From: Halomonas chromatireducens
GTDB taxonomy: Bacteria; Pseudomonadota; Gammaproteobacteria; Pseudomonadales; Halomonadaceae
Assembly: GCF_001545155.1 (NCBI RefSeq)
Contig: NZ_CP014226.1
Span: 2,230,375 to 2,289,817, forward strand
DNA: 59,443 nt
Reading direction: 5' to 3'
Shown: positions 44,382 to 55,133 of the stretch, one piece after another
How positions within the stretch are numbered: the stretch's first letter is position 1
Layout: every line of letters starts with the position of its first letter
Program-made: the position numbers and the translations under genes
Notes under the pieces: generated by a model
Seen by the model: the letters and a program-made list of their open reading frames with translations, nothing else
The model's database searches: none
What the model was told of the DNA's origin: nothing

Positions 44382-45821
44382 ATGACGACACCGGTCACTT
44401 ACCATCGCCATGACAATATCGGTGTGATCACCATCGACAACCCGCCCGTCAACGCCTTGGGACAGGCGGTACGGCAAGGCCTGGTCGAAGCGGTAGCCAA
44501 GGGTATCGAGGACCATGACGTCCGTGCCATGTTACTCGTCGCCAAGGGCCGCACCTTTATCGCCGGTGCGGATATCCGGGAATTCGGCAAGCCCCCCCAG
44601 GCCCCGCTGCTGCCGGATGTGATCCGGCATCTCGAGACCAGTAGCAAGCCCATCGTCGTGGCACTTCACGGCACCGCGCTTGGAGGCGGGCTCGAGGTCG
44701 CGCTGGGCTGCCAGCTACGGGTCGCCCTGCCTGGCACACGGGTCGGTCTGCCCGAGGTCAAGCTCGGGCTGCTGCCGGGTGCGGGCGGTACCCAGCGGTT
44801 GCCGCGCCTTGCCGGCGTCGCAGCCGCCCTGGACCTGATTACCAGCGGCCGATTCGCCAGCGCCGATGAAGCCCTGTCACTTGGCATCGTCGATACCATC
44901 CGCGACGCGGACAGCCCCCTCGATGCCGGCCTGGCTGTGGCCCGGGAGATGCTCGCGGGCAAGCTCCAGCCCCGTGTGACCGGCGAGCTACCGCCGGCCC
45001 AGTCCAACCCCGAGGCCATCGCCGACTACCGAAGCCGGCTTGAGGCTGAAGTGCCCGAGCTCTTCTCGCCGTTTCGCTGTGTCGAGGCCATTGCCGCCAG
45101 TACCGAGGGCAGTCTCGATGAAGGCCTTCGCCGCGAACGCGAGCTGTTCCTGGCCTGCATGGACTCCCCCCAGCGGGCGGGACTGATTCACGCCTTCTTT
45201 GCCGCCCGCGCGCCCCACAAGGTCCCCGGTGCCGATGACACGCCGACCCTAACCCAGGTTGCCCTGCTCGGCGAACATTCCCTTTTTCGCCAACTTGAGG
45301 CTAACGCCGAGCGTGCCGGCGTCACGCTGACCGCCTCCCCGGTTCCGTCGACCCAGGCCTGCCTGATGGCACCCGGTGCCGATGCCGGCTCATGCCCTGC
45401 AGACGCCCTGCGTATCGTGCTGCTGACGGCCACCGAGGCCACCGATCTCGAGGGGATAGAGGCCGAGCTGGCCCTGGTTGTGCCGGACAGGGGCCCGCTA
45501 GTGGAGCTGGTCTCACTGGGCGCAGAAACCACCGAACAGCAGGCGGTAGCCAACCTTCTCAAGGTTCTGCGCCAAGGGGTTGTCGTCAGCAACCGGGGAA
45601 GCCTGCTGGCGGTGCTGACCCAAGCGTCAGACGATGCTGTGGCAACCCCTCATGCGGCCATGGAAACCGTCAGCCTTACGCTGTCCGAGCGCGGCTGGGC
45701 CTACCGCAACAGCGATATCGACCTGCTGGCCATCGAGGCCCTTGGCTATCCCCGACACCTTGGCGGCCCCCATCGCCAGGCAAGCCTGACCCTTTCCGAC
45801 ACTTCGGAGAACGCTTCATGA
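44382..45821 (+). CDS. Enoyl-CoA hydratase with vestigial 3-hydroxyacyl-CoA dehydrogenase domain
   Basis: 479 aa. Residues 1-200 are an intact crotonase domain: oxyanion GADI (62-65), GTALGGGLE with E105 and [21 protein letters not shown] with E125, the two catalytic glutamates spaced 20 apart as in FadB/FadJ. Residues 210-285 are the linker of multifunctional enzymes ([24 protein letters not shown]). The dehydrogenase part then starts at 292, but VAxIGxGxMGxGIA reads [15 protein letters not shown], losing the NAD-binding glycines. The rest is shrunk to about 190 residues, ending in the FadJ-like [26 protein letters not shown]. Full-length relatives are about 700 aa. Hydratase activity is likely, dehydrogenase activity is not. 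Its stop overlaps the next gene (ATGA). Confidence 0.85.
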   Translation: MTTPVTYHRHDNIGVITIDNPPVNALGQAVRQGLVEAVAKGIEDHDVRAMLLVAKGRTFIAGADIREFGKPPQAPLLPDVIRHLETSSKPIVVALHGTALGGGLEVALGCQLRVALPGTRVGLPEVKLGLLPGAGGTQRLPRLAGVAAALDLITSGRFASADEALSLGIVDTIRDADSPLDAGLAVAREMLAGKLQPRVTGELPPAQSNPEAIADYRSRLEAEVPELFSPFRCVEAIAASTEGSLDEGLRRERELFLACMDSPQRAGLIHAFFAARAPHKVPGADDTPTLTQVALLGEHSLFRQLEANAERAGVTLTASPVPSTQACLMAPGADAGSCPADALRIVLLTATEATDLEGIEAELALVVPDRGPLVELVSLGAETTEQQAVANLLKVLRQGVVVSNRGSLLAVLTQASDDAVATPHAAMETVSLTLSERGWAYRNSDIDLLAIEALGYPRHLGGPHRQASLTLSDTSENAS

Positions 45822-47014
45822 ACCTGACCTTCACCGCCGAGGAACAGGCATTCCGTCAGGAGGTGCGAGCTTTCCTCGAAACCTCCCTGCCCAGCGCCAT
45901 TCGCGAGCGCGTGCGACTGGGGCGGCGTCTCACCGCCAATGACCATATTCGCTGGCAAAACCTGTTGAGCGAACGCGGGTGGCTCGGCGCCAACTGGCCA
46001 AAGGCACATGGCGGCCCCGGCTGGAGTCCGGTGCAGCGTCACATCTTCGACGAGGAGTGCGCCGCCGCCCACGCACCGACCGTGGTACCGTTCGGCGTCA
46101 ACATGGTCGCCCCGGTGCTGATGAAGTTCGGCAGCGAGGAACAGCAGCAGTACTATCTGCCACGGATCCTCGGCAACCGTGACTGGTGGTGTCAAGGCTA
46201 TTCCGAGCCCGGCGCTGGCTCCGACCTGGCTGGCCTGCGTACACGCGCCGTGCGGGATGGCGATCACTACATCGTCACTGGTCAGAAGACCTGGACCACC
46301 CTTGGCCAGCACGCCAACATGATGTTCTGCCTGGTGCGCACCGACCCCGAGGCCAAGAAGCAGGCCGGCATCAGCTTTCTGCTGATCGACATGGCAAGCC
46401 CCGGTATCAGTGTACGTCCGATCGTGACGCTTGATGGCGCCCATGAGGTCAACGAGGTCTTTCTCGATGAGGTGCGCGTGCCGGTGGCGAATCGCGTGGG
46501 CGAGGAGGGAGAGGGCTGGACCTGTGCCAAGTTTCTCCTCACCCATGAACGCACCGGCATCGCCGGCCTGGGCCACGCCAAGCAGGCACTTCGCCATCTC
46601 AAGACGCTGGCGATGCATGTCCAGCATCGGGGCAAACCGCTTCTGGAACTGCCGAGCTTCCGCCACCGAGTGGTCAAGGCGGAACTGGAGCTGATGGCAC
46701 TGGAAGTCACTAACCTGAGGGTAATCGCTGCTGCCCGTGACGGCGGCGTCCCCGGCGCGGAAAGCTCCCTGCTGAAGGTGCGTGGATCGGAGCTACGCCA
46801 GGAGCTGAGCGAACTGACCCGCCGTGCCCTGGGACCCGCCGCGCTGCCCTTCTTCCCCGATTTTCTGCACGGTGATGCCGAGTTCGACGATCCTGAACTG
46901 GCCGAAGCGGCCGCCGCCAGCGCTCAGTACTTCAACCGCCGCAAGCTCTCCATCTACGGCGGTGCCAACGAAATTCAGAAGAGCATCGTTGCGAAGACAA
47001 TTCTCGGCATGTAA
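45818..47014 (+). CDS. Acyl-CoA dehydrogenase, large subunit (PimC-like)
   Basis: 398 aa FAD enzyme. Motifs: WCQGYSEPGAGSDLAGLRT and YIVTGQKTWTTLGQHANMMFCLVRTD (flavin/substrate region) and a C-terminal KLSIYGGANEIQKSIVAKTILG. The MCAD-type catalytic Glu position (YEG) is Gly here, as in enzymes whose base lies elsewhere. Close in type to pimeloyl-CoA dehydrogenase large subunits that work with a paired small subunit. ATG 45818 overlaps the hydratase stop; the long upstream frame is inside the hydratase gene and rejected. Confidence 0.88.
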   Translation: MNLTFTAEEQAFRQEVRAFLETSLPSAIRERVRLGRRLTANDHIRWQNLLSERGWLGANWPKAHGGPGWSPVQRHIFDEECAAAHAPTVVPFGVNMVAPVLMKFGSEEQQQYYLPRILGNRDWWCQGYSEPGAGSDLAGLRTRAVRDGDHYIVTGQKTWTTLGQHANMMFCLVRTDPEAKKQAGISFLLIDMASPGISVRPIVTLDGAHEVNEVFLDEVRVPVANRVGEEGEGWTCAKFLLTHERTGIAGLGHAKQALRHLKTLAMHVQHRGKPLLELPSFRHRVVKAELELMALEVTNLRVIAAARDGGVPGAESSLLKVRGSELRQELSELTRRALGPAALPFFPDFLHGDAEFDDPELAEAAAASAQYFNRRKLSIYGGANEIQKSIVAKTILGM

Positions 47015-47023
47015 GGAGCCCCC

Positions 47024-48157
47024 ATGGACTTTTCCTACAGTGACGAGCAGCGCATGCTCGCCGACACCCTGGAGCGTCTGATCGCCGACCAGGCCCCACT
47101 GCAACGACACGGCAGCCGCCTGGATCCTGCTGGCTGTGAGGCTTCTCCCCTGTGGCAGACGTTTGCCGAGCTTGGCCTGCTGCATATGCCCTTCGCCGAG
47201 ACAGTCGGCGGGCTGGGCGGCGACGGTACCGACCTGATGATCATCATGCAGGCGCTGGGGCGTGGCCTGGTGTCGGAACCCTACCTGGCCGGGCTGCTTC
47301 TCCCCGGCGACCTCCTGGCCAGGCTTGCCGACCCCGACCAGCGTTCACGCTGGCTCACACCCCTGCTCGATGGCGAACACCAGCTGGCGCTGGCGTGGCA
47401 GGAACGGGACTCACGCTACGATCCCGGCGCCATCACCACCACAGCCTATCCCCATGGCGATGGCTGGCGTCTCGAAGGTAGCAAGCACTTGGTCATGGGC
47501 GCAGCGTCTGCCGCAGCCATCCTCATAACCGCCCGAATCAGGCACGAACGGCTCGACGGCGATCGCCTGGGTGTGTTTCTGCTGCCAGCCGGCACTCCCG
47601 GACTGACTCGCTGCGACTACCACACCATTGACGACCAGCCGGCCAGCGACCTGGTCCTGGAGGGTGTGGTGCTGGAGGCGTCAGACTGTCTTGCCGAGGA
47701 TGGCGCGAACGCCCTGGGTGCCACACTCGCACGAGGCATGGCTGCCCTCTGTGCGCAGGCCGTGGGCGCCATGGAGGAGAGTTGCGACCAGACCCTCGCT
47801 TTTCTCAAGGAGCGCCGTCAGTTCGGCGTGTCGCTTTCCAGCCTTCAGGTGCTGCAGCACCGTATGGTCGACATGCACCTGCATCTCGAGCAGGCCCGCT
47901 CCATGGCGATCCTCGCCGCAACGAGCCTCGACCTGCCCGAGACCGAACGGGACTACCGTATTGCAGCGGCCAAGGCCTACTGCGGGGAAGCCGCCCGCTT
48001 CGTCGCCGAACAGGCTATCCAACTGCACGGCGCCATGGGCATGACCGACGAGTGTCTGGTCTCCCACTACGCCAAACACCTGGTGATGTTCGACCACTAC
48101 CTGGGTGACAGCGATCACCACCTCGAACACGTCAGCGAGCGGTTGAGCGCAGCCTGA
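47024..48157 (+). CDS. Acyl-CoA dehydrogenase, small subunit (PimD-like)
   Basis: 377 aa acyl-CoA dehydrogenase-fold protein, 9 bp downstream of the large-subunit gene. MDFSYSDEQRMLADTLERLI, AETVGGLGGDGTDLMIIMQALGRGLVSEPYL, LKERRQFGVSLSSLQVLQHRMVDMHLHLEQARSM and AIQLHGAMGMTDE fit the small or partner subunit of heteromeric dehydrogenases. The two probably form one enzyme passing electrons to EtfAB, which is encoded next door. Strong terminator follows. Confidence 0.87.
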   Translation: MDFSYSDEQRMLADTLERLIADQAPLQRHGSRLDPAGCEASPLWQTFAELGLLHMPFAETVGGLGGDGTDLMIIMQALGRGLVSEPYLAGLLLPGDLLARLADPDQRSRWLTPLLDGEHQLALAWQERDSRYDPGAITTTAYPHGDGWRLEGSKHLVMGAASAAAILITARIRHERLDGDRLGVFLLPAGTPGLTRCDYHTIDDQPASDLVLEGVVLEASDCLAEDGANALGATLARGMAALCAQAVGAMEESCDQTLAFLKERRQFGVSLSSLQVLQHRMVDMHLHLEQARSMAILAATSLDLPETERDYRIAAAKAYCGEAARFVAEQAIQLHGAMGMTDECLVSHYAKHLVMFDHYLGDSDHHLEHVSERLSAA

Positions 48158-48163
48158 CACGAC

Positions 48164-48192
48164 AAAGGGCCCCTCGCGGGGCCCTTTGCTTT
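48164..48192. terminator. Bidirectional terminator between the dehydrogenase cluster and etfA
   Basis: AAAGGGCCCC-TCGC-GGGGCCCTTT (48164-48187), a perfect 10-bp stem with GCTTTT after it on the plus strand and TTTGTCG on the minus strand. It serves both convergent units. Confidence 0.88.
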
Positions 48193-48225
48193 TCCAGGGT
48201 CAGCCGACGCAGTTGCCGCACTGCC

Positions 48226-49155
48226 TTACAGCTTGCTCTCGAGCTCCGGCAGGATCTCGAACAGGTCGCCAACGAGGCCGTAATCCGCCACCTGGAAGAT
48301 CGGCGCCTCTTCGTCCTTGTTGATCGCCACGATCACCTTGGAGTCCTTCATCCCGGCCAGGTGCTGGATCGCACCGGAGATGCCCACGGCGATGTAGAGC
48401 TCGGGGGCGACGATCTTGCCGGTCTGGCCCACCTGCATGTCGTTGGGCACGAAGCCGGCGTCCACCGCGGCCCGTGAGGCGCCGATGGCGGCACCCAGCT
48501 TGTCGGCGATGCCGTCGAGCAGCTTGAAGTTCTCGCCGCTGCCCATGCCGCGACCGCCGGAGATGACCACCTTGGCTCCAGCCAACTCGGGGCGGTCGCT
48601 CTCGGCCAGTTCCTGCTTGATGAAGGAGGACTGGCTGTTGTCGGCCACGAAGTCCACCGCCTCGATGGCGGCACTGCCGCCTTCGGCCGCCACCGCATCG
48701 AAGCCGGTGCTGCGCACGGTGATGACCTTGAGGCTGTCCGCGCTCTGCACGGTGGCGATGGCGTTGCCGGCGTAGATCGGACGCTTGAAGGTGTCGGCCG
48801 AGTCCACCGCGACGATCTCGGAGATCTGGCTGACGTCCTTGAGCGCGGCGAGACGCGGCATGACGTTCTTGCCGGTGGTGGAGGCACTGGCCAGCACGTG
48901 GCTGTAACCGTCAGCCAGTTCGACCAGCAGCGCGCCCATCGGCTCGGCCAGCTGGTGGGCATAGGCGGCGTTGTCGGCCACACGGACCTTGGCCACGCCG
49001 TCCAGCTTGGCGGCGGCCTCGGCCACGGCGCCAACGTTCTCGCCGGCGACCAGGATATCGATGTCGCCACCGATGGCTTGAGCTGCGGCGACCACGTGGG
49101 CGGTGGCGCCAGCGAGCTGGCCGTCGTGATGTTCTGCAAGTACCAGAATGCTCAT
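48226..49155 (-). CDS. etfA: Electron transfer flavoprotein subunit alpha
   Basis: 309 aa. [18 protein letters not shown] and the C-terminal FAD-binding block [61 protein letters not shown] are the family signature. Carries electrons from acyl-CoA dehydrogenases to ETF-QO. AGGAG precedes ATG 49155. It lies 14 bp after etfB. Confidence 0.97.
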   Translation of the reverse strand: MSILVLAEHHDGQLAGATAHVVAAAQAIGGDIDILVAGENVGAVAEAAAKLDGVAKVRVADNAAYAHQLAEPMGALLVELADGYSHVLASASTTGKNVMPRLAALKDVSQISEIVAVDSADTFKRPIYAGNAIATVQSADSLKVITVRSTGFDAVAAEGGSAAIEAVDFVADNSQSSFIKQELAESDRPELAGAKVVISGGRGMGSGENFKLLDGIADKLGAAIGASRAAVDAGFVPNDMQVGQTGKIVAPELYIAVGISGAIQHLAGMKDSKVIVAINKDEEAPIFQVADYGLVGDLFEILPELESKL

Positions 49156-49169
49156 GAAATCAGCTCCTG

Positions 49170-49919
<750 letters not shown>

Positions 49920-50324
49920 GGTGTCCTCGCTTGGTTCGCTCTGTGAACCATCTGGTTAGGGACTCGCTGATCTACCCGGTTGGAACCGAAGCTACCAGCG
50001 CTTCCTATGTCAGCTAGGCCAGCCGTTGGGCCACGAACCGGCTGACATGCCTCTGTGTCCATGCGCTGCCCATGCGTTTCATGCAAGCGTTTGATAGGCA
50101 CCGCACCGAAAAACCTTCCCAATGTGCCACAGGCGCACCCATGGCAACAATCCCTTCCACGGCCAGACCTTGGTCAGCCAATTGACACATTGCCCATCGT
50201 AGGGGTGTCCTGAGTCGTCTATTATGCCTATCATGGAGAATATCGAGAAGCAAACGACCGTTTTAATGACTATCGACGTTAGTGGTAGACCGTAACCGAC
50301 GGCGAATGAGTGAGGAGCGACCGG
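49920..50324. other. 405-bp divergent regulatory region between etfBA and the ETF-QO gene
   Basis: Contains a GGTTC-N7-GAACC hairpin (49932-49948) near the etfB start and a TTGACA (50182-50187) without a well-spaced -10. A TATTAT (50220-50225) is a possible -10 without a good -35. The direct GCGTTT repeats around 50075-50095 and a PsrA-like box (50251-50264) are the other notable elements. No coding frame with a ribosome site is evident. Confidence 0.45.
50251..50264. promoter_or_regulatory. PsrA-like box upstream of the ETF-QO gene
   Basis: CAAAC-GACC-GTTTT matches (G/C)AAAC-N2-4-GTTT(G/C) at all but the last position, 61 bp before the ATG. In comparative studies of fatty-acid regulation in gammaproteobacteria, etf genes belong to the PsrA regulon, so the assignment is plausible but untested. 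Confidence 0.45.
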
Positions 50325-52010
50325 ATGTCAGAGCAAGTAGAGCGGGATTCGATGGAGTTCGATGTGGTCATCGTCGGCGCCGGGCCTTCGGGCCTGGCGG
50401 CGGCCTGCCGCCTGATGCAGCAGGCCAATGAAGCAGAGCAGGAACTGACGGTGTGCGTCGTGGAGAAAGGCTCCGAGGTGGGGGCGCACATCCTCTCGGG
50501 CGCCGTCTTCGAACCCCGTGCCCTGGCCGAACTCTTTCCCGACTGGGAAGAGCGCGGCGCCCCGCTCACCACGCCGGCCATTCGCGACGAGCTCTACCTG
50601 CTCAAGGATGCCGAGAAGGCCCAGAAGCTGCCCAACGCCCTGGTACCCAAGAGCATGCACAATACCGGCGGCCAGAACCACGGTGGAGGGTCAGCCCGCT
50701 ACGTGATCAGCGCCGGCAACCTCTGCCGCTGGCTGGCCGAGCAGGCGGAAGGACTCGGCGTGGAGGTCTTCCCCGGTTTCGCCGCCCAGGACGTGATCCA
50801 GGACGAAGATGGCACGGTCCGGGGCATCCTGATCGGCGACATGGGCATTGCGGCCGATGGCACGCCAAAGGACAGCCATATGCCGGGCATGGAGCTGCTG
50901 GCCAAGTACACCCTGTTTGCCGAAGGCTCCCGTGGCCATCTGGGCAAGCGGCTGATCGAACAGTTCAAGCTGGACGAGGGGCGTGACCCGCAGCACTACG
51001 GTATCGGCCTCAAGGAGCTGTGGGACATACCCGCCGAGAAACACGAACCGGGCCTGGTGCTGCACGGCTCCGGCTGGCCGCTGGCCAAGGATACCCACGG
51101 CGGCTGGTTCCTCTATCACGCCGAAAACCAGCAGGTGGTGGTCGGCCTGATAATGGACCTTTCCTACCAGAACCCCTGGCTGTCGCCCTTCGACGAATTC
51201 CAGCGGATGAAACACCATCCGGTACTCAAGCAGCACCTGGATGGCGGCAAGCGCATCGCCTACGGTGCTCGCGCCATTACCAAGGGCGGCCTGAACTGCC
51301 TGCCGAAGATGACCTTCCCGGGTGGCCTGCTGATCGGTTGTGACGCCGGCACTCTCAACTTCGCCAAGATCAAGGGACTTCACACTGCCATGAAGTCGGG
51401 CCTGGTGGCGGCCGAGGCGGTCTTCGAGGCGATAGCGGGAGGTGATGAGGGTGGCCTGGAACTTACCGCCTTTACCGAAAAATGGGAGCAAAGCTGGGCC
51501 TATGCTGAACTCAAGGAAAGCGCCAGCTTCGGCCCGGCGATCCACAAGTACGGCACCGTGGGCGGTGGCGCCTACAACTTCATCAATCAGCTGCTAGGCG
51601 GCAAGCTGCCCAACGTCCATGACACCACGCCGGACCATGCGGCACTCAAGCCAGCCAGCGAGTTCGAGAAGATCGACTACCCCAAGCCGGACGGCAAGCT
51701 CTCCTTCGACAAGCTCTCCTCGGTGTTCCTGTCGAATACCAACCACGAGGAGGACCAGCCCTGTCACCTGAGACTCGCCGATCCGGAGCTACCGATCCGC
51801 GAGAACCTGCCCAAGTACGCCGAGCCGGCTCAGCGCTACTGTCCGGCGGGTGTCTATGAGGTGATCGAAGGCGACGACGGCAAGCCGCAGTTCCAGATCA
51901 ACTTCCAGAACTGCGTGCACTGCAAGACCTGCGACATCAAGGACCCGGCCCAGAACATCACCTGGGTGGCACCGGAGGGCGGCGGCGGCCCCAACTATCC
52001 CAACATGTAG
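50325..52010 (+). CDS. etfD: Electron transfer flavoprotein-ubiquinone oxidoreductase
   Basis: 561 aa membrane-associated FAD/[4Fe-4S] enzyme moving electrons from ETF to ubiquinone. N-terminal dinucleotide fold EFDVVIVGAGPSGLAAACRL; SEVGAHILSGAVFEPRAL; C-terminal cluster ligands in RYCPAGVYEV and INFQNCVHCKTCDIKDPAQNITWVAPEGGGGPNYPNM. ATG 50325 has GAGGAG 7 nt upstream. Length matches the bacterial family. Divergent from etfBA. Confidence 0.96.
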   Translation: MSEQVERDSMEFDVVIVGAGPSGLAAACRLMQQANEAEQELTVCVVEKGSEVGAHILSGAVFEPRALAELFPDWEERGAPLTTPAIRDELYLLKDAEKAQKLPNALVPKSMHNTGGQNHGGGSARYVISAGNLCRWLAEQAEGLGVEVFPGFAAQDVIQDEDGTVRGILIGDMGIAADGTPKDSHMPGMELLAKYTLFAEGSRGHLGKRLIEQFKLDEGRDPQHYGIGLKELWDIPAEKHEPGLVLHGSGWPLAKDTHGGWFLYHAENQQVVVGLIMDLSYQNPWLSPFDEFQRMKHHPVLKQHLDGGKRIAYGARAITKGGLNCLPKMTFPGGLLIGCDAGTLNFAKIKGLHTAMKSGLVAAEAVFEAIAGGDEGGLELTAFTEKWEQSWAYAELKESASFGPAIHKYGTVGGGAYNFINQLLGGKLPNVHDTTPDHAALKPASEFEKIDYPKPDGKLSFDKLSSVFLSNTNHEEDQPCHLRLADPELPIRENLPKYAEPAQRYCPAGVYEVIEGDDGKPQFQINFQNCVHCKTCDIKDPAQNITWVAPEGGGGPNYPNM

Positions 52011-52024
52011 TCGTATCAAAGGAT

Positions 52025-52053
52025 AAAGGGCGTGCCAGGTGGCACGCCCTTTT
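52025..52053. terminator. Bidirectional terminator after the ETF-QO gene
   Basis: AAAGGGCGTGCC-AGGT-GGCACGCCCTTT (52025-52052), a perfect 12-bp stem with T-rich flanks on both strands, between the convergent ETF-QO and aminotransferase genes. Confidence 0.88.
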
Positions 52054-52071
52054 CGTTGGCGCCGATAGGCC

Positions 52072-53160
52072 TCAGCCCAACGCCTTTAACAGCACCTCGA
52101 CTACCCGCCGCTGCTGCTCGGCCTGAAGATAGGGATGCATCGGCAGGCTAAGTATCTCCCGGCATACCGCCTCGGTGACTGGCAAGCGACGGTCAGGATC
52201 AGCAACGGCAGGCTGGAGATTGAGCGGAACCGGGTAGTGTACGGCGGTCGGCACGCCGGCATCGGCCAGCGTCGCCTGCACCTCATCACGACGCGGTACG
52301 CGGATACTGTACTGGGCATGCACGCTGGTATTACCTGCTGCCAAGGTCGGCGCCGTGACGACACCGGACTCGCCCAACAACCTGTCATAGCGCTCGGCTG
52401 CCTGCTGCCTCAGCACCAGCTCTTCGTCAAAGATATCGAGCTTTGCCAGCAGTATGGCAGCCTGAAGCGTATCGAGCCGACTGTTCATGCCCACTCGGGT
52501 ATGGTGGTAACGCCGGGCCTCACCATGTCGGGCCACGAGGCGAGCTGCCTCTGCCAGGGCATCGTCGTCGGTGAACAGGGCACCACCGTCACCGTAGGCA
52601 CCGAGTGGCTTGCTGGGAAAGAAGCTGGTGCATGCGATGCGTGACAGGCCGCAGGAACGACGCCCATGGCGGGTGGCGCCGAAGCTTTGCGCGGCATCCT
52701 CCACCACATATAGCCCATGGCGCTGCGCCAGCGCTTCGATCGACTCCATGTCGGCGCACTGGCCAAACATCGAGACCGGCATGATGGCACGGGTTCGCGG
52801 TGTGATGGCCGCCTCGACCCGAGCGGGATCGAGCAGGTAGGTATGCGGGTCGATGTCCACATAGACCGGCCTGGCACCAGCAAGCACAACGCTTTCGGCA
52901 CTGGCGATGAAGGTAAAACCGGGCACGATCACCTCATCGCCCGGGCCGATATCGAGGGCCATCAGCGCGATCTGCAGTGCATCGGTGCCATTGGCGCAGC
53001 CGATGCAGTGAGAGACGCCTACATAGTCGGCCAGGCGGCGCTCCAGCTCGGCCACTTCTGGCCCCAGCACATAGCGGCCGTGAGCCAGGACTTCCTGAAT
53101 GGCGGCGTCCAACCGGGGCTTGATACGCGCCTGCTGCGCGGCAAGATCAATGAAGTTCAC
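52072..53160 (-). CDS. DegT/DnrJ/EryC1/StrS aminotransferase (WbpE-like)
   Basis: 362 aa PLP sugar aminotransferase. GCANGTDALQIALMALDIGPGDEVIVPGFTFIASAES, EDAAQSFGA and TSFFPSKPLGAYGDGGALF (PLP Lys) are family motifs; VGMNSRLDTLQAAIL is WbpE-like. GTG 53160 is chosen because GGAGGAGG lies 5 nt upstream and the protein then begins MNFIDLAAQQARIKPRL; the longer frame enters the upstream gene. With the adjoining dehydrogenase it could make the 3-amino group of UDP-GlcNAc3NA-type sugars. Acetyltransferase and epimerase genes are not nearby. Confidence 0.88.
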   Translation of the reverse strand: MNFIDLAAQQARIKPRLDAAIQEVLAHGRYVLGPEVAELERRLADYVGVSHCIGCANGTDALQIALMALDIGPGDEVIVPGFTFIASAESVVLAGARPVYVDIDPHTYLLDPARVEAAITPRTRAIMPVSMFGQCADMESIEALAQRHGLYVVEDAAQSFGATRHGRRSCGLSRIACTSFFPSKPLGAYGDGGALFTDDDALAEAARLVARHGEARRYHHTRVGMNSRLDTLQAAILLAKLDIFDEELVLRQQAAERYDRLLGESGVVTAPTLAAGNTSVHAQYSIRVPRRDEVQATLADAGVPTAVHYPVPLNLQPAVADPDRRLPVTEAVCREILSLPMHPYLQAEQQRRVVEVLLKALG

Positions 53161-53174
53161 TCGACCTCCTCCGC

Positions 53175-55066
<1,892 letters not shown>

Positions 55067-55133
55067 GTTCGGCTCCTTGTCTTGAGGGTCTCTCTTGAGG
55101 GTATCTCACGTAGTTCGATCTCGAGAGACGATA

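Noticed and set aside
45392..45817. N-terminal extension of the acyl-CoA dehydrogenase frame
   Set aside because: The region is the hydratase gene in another frame; the family start is at 45818 with an ATGA overlap.
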